Shown piece by piece: positions 55,968 through 64,000 of a stretch of 64,000 nucleotides of DNA. This DNA is from Nemertoderma westbladi (taxonomy: Eukaryota; Xenacoelomorpha; Nemertodermatida; Nemertodermatidae), in assembly GCA_032718475.1 (NCBI GenBank), contig JAUCBJ010009031.1, positions 62,001 to 126,000 on the forward strand, given 5' to 3'. The position numbers and the translations under genes were made by a program. How positions within the stretch are numbered: position 1 is the first letter of the stretch; each line of letters opens with the position of its first letter. The notes under the pieces were generated by a model that saw only the letters and a list, made by a program, of their open reading frames with translations, ran no database searches and was not told where the DNA came from.

Positions 55968-57839
55968 TTAGTCTTTCTTGCGCGGACGGCGTTTACGCAG
56001 TTTTTTAAAGCTGGCCAGAGTCTTTTTCTCTTTGGGGCGAGCCACTTTACAAGGAGGGCTATAACTCCTGGGTGAAGGGTGCAATATGATTGCATCAGAG
56101 GGTGTAGGATTATGGTCGGTGTATCCGCCGGTCGAAGTGCCGGGTTGATTGACATCAACGTCGGGGGAGAGGGGTCTAACGGCCTTTAGAGCGCGTTTTA
56201 GGACGGCCGCTCTTACGGGTCCTTTACGAGTGGTCTGAACGAGAGCCGTGGGTGGACCATAGGCAGTCAGGAACTTCCTGGGTTTAATGGTTCTTTCCAA
56301 CTCACGTTCGCGGGCTCGGTATTTGTAAGGCCATCGATATACTTCCTGTAACTCGGGGTGTGAGTTAACAAATAAGTCTCCATAGTCCGGATCCTGACGG
56401 ATAAAATTGATTAAGTTATAGGAATGAAGGTCGCTAGGATTAACACTCCTGAGAAATTTGCGTACGAATTTGGTTGAAATACATTCTCCGACGCGCTTCA
56501 GTAGTTCGTAACTCGATATGCGTGATTTCTGTTCGACAGAAGCGAATAGATAAGGATGGAACGCATAAACTCCTTCGTAAGCGCGTCCAGGATAATAGCG
56601 ATGGCGCAAATCACAATGTAAATCAGCGTTCGCTTCCCAAGCTCTGATGTAACGTAGTGTGATCATTTCATCTACGCTTTCCAAATCGTGATTAAAAGGG
56701 CAATCGAAACTGGCGTGTCCCTTTAGTTGACAATGGTGACATTGAGTCATAAATTGAGGGCAAACCGCAAAAATATGCAAGTTATTGAGTGTGCAATATG
56801 CGCAATAAATTTCCATCGCCGGTTGTTCTTGGAAATAGGAACAGCGGACGTTTGTGTCCATGGGCGTAACATGGTCTCTCGATGAGCACAACCGACAACG
56901 TTGCCGAGAAACATAGTTGGCATGGTGATAATCGTACGCAGTGAGACACTGTGGACCTTGATACCATTCTAGGATGTAATCGTTGTCGCTGTTCCGGGGC
57001 GCGATAGGCTGAATCTCCTCAGATTCTAGGCATATTGGTTCGTCTTCCCAGTGCATAGCTGAGGTGGGCGTGTCTGTCTCTTCAAGTGGACCTATTGTCT
57101 GAATTTCCACGACAGAATAACCTGTGGGGATTCGAGGTCTTTGTATAACAGAGGAGTGCAAGTTCGATATACAAATCTCTTTGAAAATGGCAAATCCAGC
57201 GCTATCTAACTTCTCTGCAGCTGAGTTTCTTAGGCTGAGCTTGGTCAAAGCGCGGTCTTTAAATTGGCTATCCACGTTGCGGAACGGGGTTAAAAATTGC
57301 TGGAAACATTCGAAGCGGATGAATTTATTATGTTCATCTAGCTTAGCGAGTTTGGTCCCAAGTATTAATGGATGGGCGCATATAGTACGACTGCACACAT
57401 TGGCTAGCCAACCGGAAAGTGCGGTGTTTTCAAAGATCGTGTAGATAGCTAAGGAGGGACGGAGTGGAACACTCATGAAGCTATACACGGCGCCAGGTGC
57501 GGTCAATGGTCCGTCAAAGTATAATCGAGAATAATGGTCTCCGTATACTTGTTGATAGTTGATGGGATTTCCGACTTTGAAATTCCATCCGTATTCCTGA
57601 AAGGCAAGATGTCCGATGGAAGTTCGTTGCACCTTTGTAATGTTGCTGGACGTATTAGCATACATGGTGCGGAAGAAACCTCGACCTTCTGCCCAGGGAG
57701 CAATCAGCTGCGTATCCACGAAAGGATATGGGATATTTTCCATATTCCGAAAGTCGTTTTGGAGATCTCCATAAACAGCTGAGCCGATTTTAAGGATTCT
57801 TTCGTTGAACAACATCTCGAGTACGGGCTGGGGTAACAT
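55968..57839 (-). CDS. BEL-B ORF3, 3' frame: exonuclease-core-like plus zinc knuckles
   Basis: The frame has 623 codons. It opens with MLPQPVLEMLFNERILKIGS, an Asp in VYGDLQNDF, and FVDTQLIAPW. These align with LPPEIQKILFDFDVIKIGSD, IKADVRND and HCVDTQTLLPW of BEL-A ORF3 and with the core of RNase D/WRN-like folds. IGHLAFQEYGWNFK then matches IGYLAVLNGGIDFK. Knuckles CAYCTLNNLHIFAVC and CHHCQLKGHASFDC (about residues 350-390) match the BEL-A pair. A C-terminal basic tail (KKLRKRRPRKKD) follows a Pro/Ser-rich linker. The frame overlaps the 57704-60220 frame by 136 bp in a different phase; this looks like one ORF broken by a deletion. A downstream start or programmed frameshift is the alternative. 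Confidence 0.72.
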   Translation of the reverse strand: MLPQPVLEMLFNERILKIGSAVYGDLQNDFRNMENIPYPFVDTQLIAPWAEGRGFFRTMYANTSSNITKVQRTSIGHLAFQEYGWNFKVGNPINYQQVYGDHYSRLYFDGPLTAPGAVYSFMSVPLRPSLAIYTIFENTALSGWLANVCSRTICAHPLILGTKLAKLDEHNKFIRFECFQQFLTPFRNVDSQFKDRALTKLSLRNSAAEKLDSAGFAIFKEICISNLHSSVIQRPRIPTGYSVVEIQTIGPLEETDTPTSAMHWEDEPICLESEEIQPIAPRNSDNDYILEWYQGPQCLTAYDYHHANYVSRQRCRLCSSRDHVTPMDTNVRCSYFQEQPAMEIYCAYCTLNNLHIFAVCPQFMTQCHHCQLKGHASFDCPFNHDLESVDEMITLRYIRAWEANADLHCDLRHRYYPGRAYEGVYAFHPYLFASVEQKSRISSYELLKRVGECISTKFVRKFLRSVNPSDLHSYNLINFIRQDPDYGDLFVNSHPELQEVYRWPYKYRARERELERTIKPRKFLTAYGPPTALVQTTRKGPVRAAVLKRALKAVRPLSPDVDVNQPGTSTGGYTDHNPTPSDAIILHPSPRSYSPPCKVARPKEKKTLASFKKLRKRRPRKKD

Positions 57840-60220
57840 GATCCATCGATACCCATGGCCGGTTTGCGTTCGGTGTCAATGACGTAACGCTGCGCGAGTT
57901 CGAATTGTCCATGTCGGAGATTCTTTTGCATTTCGGTGAGAGTTTCAAAGGAATAATCAATCACGTCGGAACACGCTCGAGTAAACACGTGGGTAGAACC
58001 AGCTAATCCGCGTATGTGGATCATGCGCGTAGTTCCTAGTTCTCCGACCGTAACGCTACCTTCATTATCGTAGGTGACAACTCCATACATCTCAATGACA
58101 TTAAGAGTTTCATTCCACTCTTTGGTGGCGTTCTCTAGGGTCATCCCTACTGGATGCCACAAGGTGGCGCATTGGTTAGCGTCAGGGAGATCACTATACT
58201 TCATGTGCCGAGTGGTATACGTCTCCACATTTCCATATCTTTGTATTTTCTCTTCTTCAAATAATACATCTAGATTCCAATGGACTAATCGAGTTTTAAT
58301 AAATCCATCGAGATTATAAGGAGGTTCTATATCCTTCTCGATTCGAGAAATGTTATATGGTTTTCTGAATGAGTTTACCTTTACTAACTGATCCAGATGT
58401 TTCTGCAATTGTTCGAGTTCGACAACGTCTAGAGGATTTATTAGTGGTAGAAACTTTAAATTATGCGTCGGGTCTTCTGGTTTTACCATATAATATTGAG
58501 TCAGATTAACGTAATAAGGGTGGTCTTTAATCCCATAAAACGAGTTCTGTAAAGGTCTAGCGCGTATGTTGACATCGTGTACCATACGACGGACAAGATC
58601 CGCTCGATTGTCCGGAGGTTCAACGAGTATACCGTCAACACGAGCAGCCTCGATTGGCGGACGCTGTAACATAGGGGCGTCAGCGATAAGATTTTGCGAT
58701 CCTGTACTGATATCAACCGGTTGGGGTTGTATCGTCGCGAAGAGTTTGTCTCCGAAATGTGGAACCATCGAGGGATGACGGACGGTTTTAGAGTAGAGAT
58801 CTGTCATAAGGATTTGAGCTTCAGGTTGGGCTAAAGCGGCTTCTTCTCTCTCGTCCAATTTTGTGTGTTTCTCCTCGAGTAGATTTTCCTCCGCTTGTCT
58901 CTGTAAGCGTTCATCTAGAAACTCTTGTAGAGAATACGTGCGTCCAAGCTCGATGTCCTCCTCGAGGTTTTGGATTTCTCTATCGAACTGTGGCAAGGCT
59001 AACTCCTTCACCGATTGGAGTTGTTGTTGTAATTTACGTTTCTCTAAACAATCTTGTGTTCCCTTTCCGATCTTCTGTCGAATAGCGTCTAAAGCGTTTC
59101 TTATAACGCTCTCCTCGACTTCCGTGGTGGGTTGCATCGGGTTTAATCCTGGACGATTGTAAGGATCAAATGGTGATATTAGATGCCCGCGTCCCAATCC
59201 GGCTAAGTAGGATGGGCGAATGTCTAACGAACCCACTACCGGAGCACCACCGATTAATTGTTCGGGTAACACTAAATCTTTGAACAGGGAATATAGTTCG
59301 GGAGGATCAGTGATACTGTTAGGATCAAGAGTTTGAGGTCTCACTAGGGAATGAGGAGGCCTGACCGAGTATTCCGGAACTCTGATCATAGGTTTATTTA
59401 GTGATCGTTTAAGACGAGCGATCGTAGGTGATACGTCGAACAGGTTTCGCTCGAAACTCCCGTAAGTATAACGCGTAAAGCTGTGTTTAGCGCAACGTCT
59501 CCGCGGATGTTTATGTCTTTCAGTTTGTTGGTTGGGTCTAGGGCATTCGTCACAATAATACCAAAGACGTACGTCCTGTAGAGGAAACGCGGGTGATTGT
59601 TCTCCAGTTTTGCAATATTCTTCCATTTGTTCAAAACTATCCGGGATAACAGGTAGTGGACGATCGGCGGTAAGATACATCATAGTGAAATAGAGCCGTT
59701 TGAGTTCTACCATAGGGTCATGATGTATACCTTGAGGATATCGAGTCTCTAGGTTCTGCTGACTGGCGATGTTGAGATAGGTTTCTCTCAAAAATTCCAG
59801 GTAGTCGTTGAAGTCGATGCGTTTATCCGGTTCTTCAACGTTTTCTGTTTCCAGTCTGTTACGAATAGAATTTTCGTGTTCTATTCTCGGTTTATCGTTA
59901 CGACTCCGCTGGGTATGATATTTAAATAGAACCATTTCCCTTTCGGTGTCTACATCGTCCGTATCATGTAAATTGATAGGATGGCCGGTAGTTAAGAAGT
60001 CCATATACGTACCATTACGATGCGTATAGCAAGCGGTGAATTTTCGATAGTCCAATTCACGCGTAAGTTGCTCTTGGGACATCGGCGGTTCGATATAACG
60101 ACCATCGTCCTCCGTAATGGTTGGATCGGCTTCACCGCGTATCAAGCTATCCACAAATGCTTGTAAAGGTAGAGTATATCGCTCCCTGATACCAAGATCA
60201 TCTTCTATCAACTCCGTCAT
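57704..60220 (-). CDS. BEL-B ORF3, 5' frame (838 codons), novel protein
   Basis: Starts at ATG 60220. An acidic N-terminus is followed by a Cys/His cluster (YYCDECPRPNQ ... CAKHSF, about residues 225-255) that could bind zinc. A Gln/Glu/Leu-rich coiled-coil stretch lies about 410-485. Near the end, ELAQRYVIDTERKPAMGIDG contains a DxE in a hydrophobic strand context, which is how the first motif of DEDD exonucleases looks. Just after this the frame leaves the homologous frame, which continues in the 57839-55968 ORF. I recognise no full-length family. It lies 1.6 kb downstream of pol in the env position but shows no signal peptide or membrane helix, so it is not env-like. Confidence 0.65.
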   Translation of the reverse strand: MTELIEDDLGIRERYTLPLQAFVDSLIRGEADPTITEDDGRYIEPPMSQEQLTRELDYRKFTACYTHRNGTYMDFLTTGHPINLHDTDDVDTEREMVLFKYHTQRSRNDKPRIEHENSIRNRLETENVEEPDKRIDFNDYLEFLRETYLNIASQQNLETRYPQGIHHDPMVELKRLYFTMMYLTADRPLPVIPDSFEQMEEYCKTGEQSPAFPLQDVRLWYYCDECPRPNQQTERHKHPRRRCAKHSFTRYTYGSFERNLFDVSPTIARLKRSLNKPMIRVPEYSVRPPHSLVRPQTLDPNSITDPPELYSLFKDLVLPEQLIGGAPVVGSLDIRPSYLAGLGRGHLISPFDPYNRPGLNPMQPTTEVEESVIRNALDAIRQKIGKGTQDCLEKRKLQQQLQSVKELALPQFDREIQNLEEDIELGRTYSLQEFLDERLQRQAEENLLEEKHTKLDEREEAALAQPEAQILMTDLYSKTVRHPSMVPHFGDKLFATIQPQPVDISTGSQNLIADAPMLQRPPIEAARVDGILVEPPDNRADLVRRMVHDVNIRARPLQNSFYGIKDHPYYVNLTQYYMVKPEDPTHNLKFLPLINPLDVVELEQLQKHLDQLVKVNSFRKPYNISRIEKDIEPPYNLDGFIKTRLVHWNLDVLFEEEKIQRYGNVETYTTRHMKYSDLPDANQCATLWHPVGMTLENATKEWNETLNVIEMYGVVTYDNEGSVTVGELGTTRMIHIRGLAGSTHVFTRACSDVIDYSFETLTEMQKNLRHGQFELAQRYVIDTERKPAMGIDGSCYPSPYSRCCSTKESLKSAQLFMEISKTTFGIWKISHILSWIRS

Positions 60221-61822
60221 ATCTGCTATCTGAGTTTATTAATATTGTAATGAGTTTATGTTTAGGCGAGCGGGCGTCGCTGCCTACCTCTCTTTGCCCC
60301 CGGACAGTGGGATTCTCAGCGCCGATGTACCGTCGTCGCAGTGTTTACGCCAACATGTAGCAACAGCACGACAACGATAACCGGCACAAGTCACTCCACT
60401 GTCCGTCCCAAAGGCTTGGATCCACTTTAGGTTCTTTCTATAGGAGAGTTGGGCTACTTTCACAATTGCGACTAGCTACTGTAAACATACTTTAGCAGTA
60501 ACATTCACCTATAAACGCACAAATTCCACACAACTGTCACCAATTGTACACATACAGGCCATTTGTCCGTTAGTCAGTGCCTTCCAGAATGTCACGTTAT
60601 TACTGTGTATCCTTGGATACTAACAGTGTGCTATGTATTCTCTATGCTATGCAATGGGACAAGCTTTCTATTGTTCTTTTAACTTGCTTCTAATTCTAGC
60701 GTGGGTGTTGCTATGGTGACATTATGGAAAGCTAGCGGTAGAATTAGGGTAATTCTCATGCATACAGATCTGGAATGCTATTTAATAGTAATTCTTTAAT
60801 TGTCAATATCCTCTTTATACATGATTTTATTAATTTTATCGGCTATTGACTATATGTCGGAGATTCTCGCACTCTAATACACTCAATAGGATGAATCTCC
60901 GCTCCCATGATCTATTAATTAATGGAATTTTGGGAATGTTATAAATTGCACAAAATGACAATTTATGAAATTCATTTAAGATATGAATTTAAATTTATTC
61001 CCGTGAATTTTATTATTTGATGGTAAAATTGACACAATTTTATTCCAGAGCATGTCTGGGGACCTAGGATCCTTAATTCTATAAAATTGTCTTTTAAGGG
61101 TATCGGTAAGTGCTACGATATCTTAATTGACTAGAAATTTTAAAGGATCGGAATTTTATAGATTTTAATAAATATTAAATTAATATTTAAAATTGGCACC
61201 GATTTATTCCAGAACTTGTCTGGGGACGTTAACCACTGATTCTAGAATTTGTCTTTCAAGTATATCGGTGGGTGCCGCGATATCTTAATCGACTAAAATT
61301 ACAGATGGTCAAAAGGTTTAACAGATTTATTTTCGTTTTACGCTACTGTTATAGGGACATCACGCTACTATATGTATTATTTAATATAAAGTAGAAGAGC
61401 AATATCGCACGAAGCAATGTCAGTGTGAAGAGGCAAGTCGTTTCCAAGGTCTACCCAGAGCTTGGTTTAGCCGAGACACGAGGATCTGAACTTTGCATTC
61501 CTAATACTCTGCCTACCAATAATACTTAAATATAGTAGGAGCTTTATTGTACTTTAATAAGTACTGACATGTCATCTTACATGTAGTCTCGTATTTATAA
61601 TATAATACGGACAGTAAGGAAAAAGAAAGAATTATTTCTCGCCGTCATATTAAATATATATTATGTGTAATTACGTAATAAACACTAATATATTGCACTA
61701 ACCTACTAAATAATCTAAAATAACATTCTACTAAATAAAATTAAATAAAACGATTATAATAAAGTAAAAAAATATAATAAAAATAGATAGAATAATATAG
61801 TCATGCACCCACTCCAGACGTA
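60221..61822 (-). other. BEL-B spacer between pol and ORF3, with direct repeats
   Basis: There is no long frame. Two imperfect copies of a segment of about 100 bp, near 61034-61135 and 61201-61305, share TTTATTCCAGA, GTCTGGGGAC, AATTGTCTTT/ATTTGTCTTT and a GATATCTTAAT end. The arrangement is like the BEL-A spacer although the sequences differ. Confidence 0.7.
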
Positions 61823-64000
61823 TCACGTTGGGGAGTCCCTAGATGTTTGAGGAATTAGGGAGGTGGTCGTGGGAAGAGTGTCTTGCCTTCCATAGTTTCC
61901 GGAGAGTTCTCGGTCTCTTTCCAGTAAACATAAACGACCAACTGGGTGGTTAAGCTGTTGCGTCTCAAAGATTATGCCTGGCTTCTTGAAGTTACGCCGC
62001 ATGACGACGAGTTCTACCGAGCGTACTAAACCATCATCCGAGATGTGAGTCTCGATGATACGACCTGTCTGCCACCGCTTACGTGGAAGGTCTGAATCTA
62101 CAATAAGCACCATATCTCCGGCGCTGACGTTTTCTTGCTGCGCAAACCACTTAGTTCGAAGTTGTAGCGTGGGCAGATAATGTTTCTCGAAATGGTCAGC
62201 GAAACGACGGGATAGCAACTGCATAAGTTGCCAAGTTCGACGGCAGTATTCGTCTCCTTCGGTAATCTCCGATCGTGGGAGCATGGCTACAGGTTTCTTC
62301 AGTAGGAAGTGCGCGGGTGTTAGCGCTTCCAGGGAATCGGGACTCGATGAGACTGGCATAAGCGGTCTCTCGTTGAGATAGGCAGCTATTTCCTCCATTA
62401 ACGTCCGCAAAAGTTCGTCGGTGAGATACGCGCGGCATGGCACTATAAAGTGAAATGCGGTCTTGACACTTCTAATTAATCTCTCCCAACTTCCTCCCCA
62501 CCAAGGGGCGTCGGCGGCGTTGAAGGTCCAGCTAGACGCTGTTATCCTTAGCTGATCGTCCACCTGTCTTTGGTTCCAGTCCTTCACGTAAGCCTGGATT
62601 TCGTTGTTGGCACCAATGAAGTTCGTTCCCTTATCCGATCTCATGGTATTACTAGTCCCGAAGCGAGCGATCTGTCGGCGTAAACTTAAGACGAAGCTGT
62701 TGGTAGATAGATCGTTCACCATATCGAGATGGATGGCTCTACAAGTCATGCTTACGAAGATGACACACCATCTCTTGACTATAGTCCTAGCACGATATAC
62801 TTCAATAGGGCCAAATAAATCTACACCAGTATTAGTAAAAGGTGGTTCATAGAAGCTTACTCGTTCCCTAGGTAATTCTGCCTCTCGCTGTGTTAAAGGC
62901 CTACTGAATGCTTTCCTACAGGGTATGCAGTTCCTAAGAACTTGGTTCAGAGCTCTACGGGGTTTATAAAAATAATAGCGAGTTCGGATTTCGCTAAGAA
63001 CTCGTTCACTACCAGCATGATAAAGTTTACTGTGAACATCTACAATCATCTTGATTTGTACTTCAAGATTTCTAATGAGTATGGGGAATTTAGTGTCAAA
63101 GGATAACGGCGCATTGGTGAGTCTTCCTCCAACACGTATTAACCCATCTATCATTGTGCTAGAGAAGCGATCCCTTAAGCGCATCTGCGGATTTCTCAAC
63201 AACAGGAAATACTAATCGGAATCCTCATAGCATTGCAGGAGTCTCAGTATCTGCTTATTGGTTTCTTCATGCTCCTGGTAACTGATTTTCTCCTTTAGAA
63301 ACCGGTCAGATGTCTTATATTTGGGTAAATTTTTAATAACATGAACTTGCGCAGATGTCAATGGAGCGGTATCACTAATGGTCTTCGTCCTGGAGTAGTG
63401 ATGATGAAAACATCTCCTTAAATATGTGACGGCTTTACAGAGCCGATTCCAGGAACTGTAGTGATGCATTGCTCTCTGCAGCAGGGGTGAGATTCCTTGC
63501 GAGACGTCTGGTATTCCAGATTTCCAATCTCTATCTCTAATTTCCACAACAGACTTATTTGTGGCGAGGGATTGTAGATCCGAAGCATCATTTCCGGAAG
63601 TATGTAATACAGATAGATCGATCGTCGGTTTAAATAACTTCGATTTACTCGCCCGGGTTTTAGGTTTGACTTTCTCCGCTCCCTTGGCTTGTCTAATCTC
63701 CGCCGTAGTAAGGTGAGGAGGCCATTCATCCTCTTCCTTACTCAGGAAGTCGGGTCCACCCAACCAGTCTGGAGTATCTATCAGTTCCTGTTGAGTTGCT
63801 CCCCTGGAGGCGATATCGGCTGGATTAATCGTACCAGGGCAATGTCTCCATTGATCTATCTTTGTGCGACTAAGAATAATAGCTACCCTGTTAGTAACAA
63901 AAACGCTGATCTGACAGTATTCATTGGTTATATATTCCAACACGAGTAAAGCGTCGGTCCAATAAACAGTTTTCTGCAGTGGATAGTCGATTTGTTCTGT
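61823..64000 (-). pseudogene. BEL/Pao pol, C-terminal half (RNase H to DUF5641-like), one in-frame stop
   Basis: The frame enters at 64000 within RNase H (VYWTDALLVLEYI, then CPGTINPADIASRGA). It is interrupted by a single TAG at 63214-63212 between YEDSD and YFLLLRNPQM, and continues to 61823. Integrase shows HSKLYHAG with CIPC (zinc site), GVDLFGPIEVY, RSDKGTNFIG and GSWERLIRSVK, so the D,D,E residues are present. The C-terminus has SAGDMVLIVDSDLPRKRW and GRIIETHISDDGLVRSVELV, the DUF5641-type end of BEL/Pao pol. The final Ser/Thr-rich tail is unrecognised. The single nonsense codon suggests recent decay; read-through is possible but its context gives no sign of it. Confidence 0.9.

Larger units (their letters stand above)
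54709..64000 (-). mobile_element. BEL/Pao LTR retrotransposon, family B, partial at the right window edge
   Basis: In minus-strand order: pol (from beyond 64000 to 61823), a repeat-bearing spacer, ORF3 in two overlapping frames (60220-55968), a polypurine tract and a 3' LTR ending in the 33-bp minisatellite. The 5' LTR, gag and early pol lie outside the window. The LTR is unrelated to that of BEL-A but matches the solo LTR at 39046-40285. Confidence 0.88.

Noticed and set aside
55968-60220. Retroviral-type env gene in BEL-B
   Set aside because: No signal peptide, no transmembrane helix and no fusion-type segment; instead zinc knuckles and an exonuclease-like core.

Overview
The window is eukaryotic and almost certainly from an invertebrate metazoan genome, probably marine. 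The evidence is spliced exons with GT..AG borders, several clades of LTR and non-LTR retrotransposon, a tRNA-derived SINE head, and very large tandem arrays. I cannot name the species. Nothing is bacterial: there are no operons, no ribosome binding sites and no CRISPR.

Layout by region. (1) 1-3407, minus: an open Ty3/gypsy gag-pol frame that runs off the left edge. (2) 3688-7316: three simple or minisatellite arrays, with units of 6 bp, 6 bp, and 31/53 bp. (3) 7932-50712, minus: the last four coding exons of a host gene whose product resembles ferric-chelate reductase 1 (cytochrome b561 domain). The exons are 50590-50712, 46062-46255, 38459-38685 and 7932-8080. Splice sites and codon phases agree across all three introns. 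The introns (4.3, 7.4 and 30.4 kb) are packed with tandem arrays and transposons, and three of the six intron ends have an array starting 8-32 nt from the splice site. (4) Inside the 30-kb intron are a 40-bp array carrying a 2.5-kb tandem duplication of a LINE fragment, an RTE-like LINE with an intact reading frame, two blocks of a 52-bp array, and a BEL/Pao element (BEL-A, 23866-35020). (5) The 7.4-kb intron holds nested LINE, RTE and solo-LTR insertions. (6) The 4.3-kb intron is essentially one 7-bp-based satellite. (7) 50760-52814 holds a SINE, possible exons of another minus-strand gene, and an RTE copy with a 12-bp target duplication. (8) 53209-54708 is a 33-bp minisatellite. A second BEL/Pao element of another family (BEL-B, minus) is inserted in it and runs off the right edge.

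The most interesting signal is shared by the two BEL/Pao elements. Both carry, between pol and the 3' LTR where an env gene would sit, a long third ORF (ORF3). These ORFs are homologous to each other over a segment that reads like the core of an RNase D/WRN-type DEDD 3'-5' exonuclease, followed by tandem CCHC-type zinc knuckles. In both elements a 1.3-1.6 kb noncoding spacer with direct repeats separates pol from this ORF. The two families have unrelated LTRs and divergent pol genes, so the ORF was probably acquired before they split. Both copies here are damaged: in-frame stops in BEL-A, and a frameshift at an apparent deletion in BEL-B.

A second notable theme is intron architecture. The arrays fill introns almost to the splice junctions yet leave the junctions intact. 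All assignments come from reading motifs by eye; no database or alignment was run.
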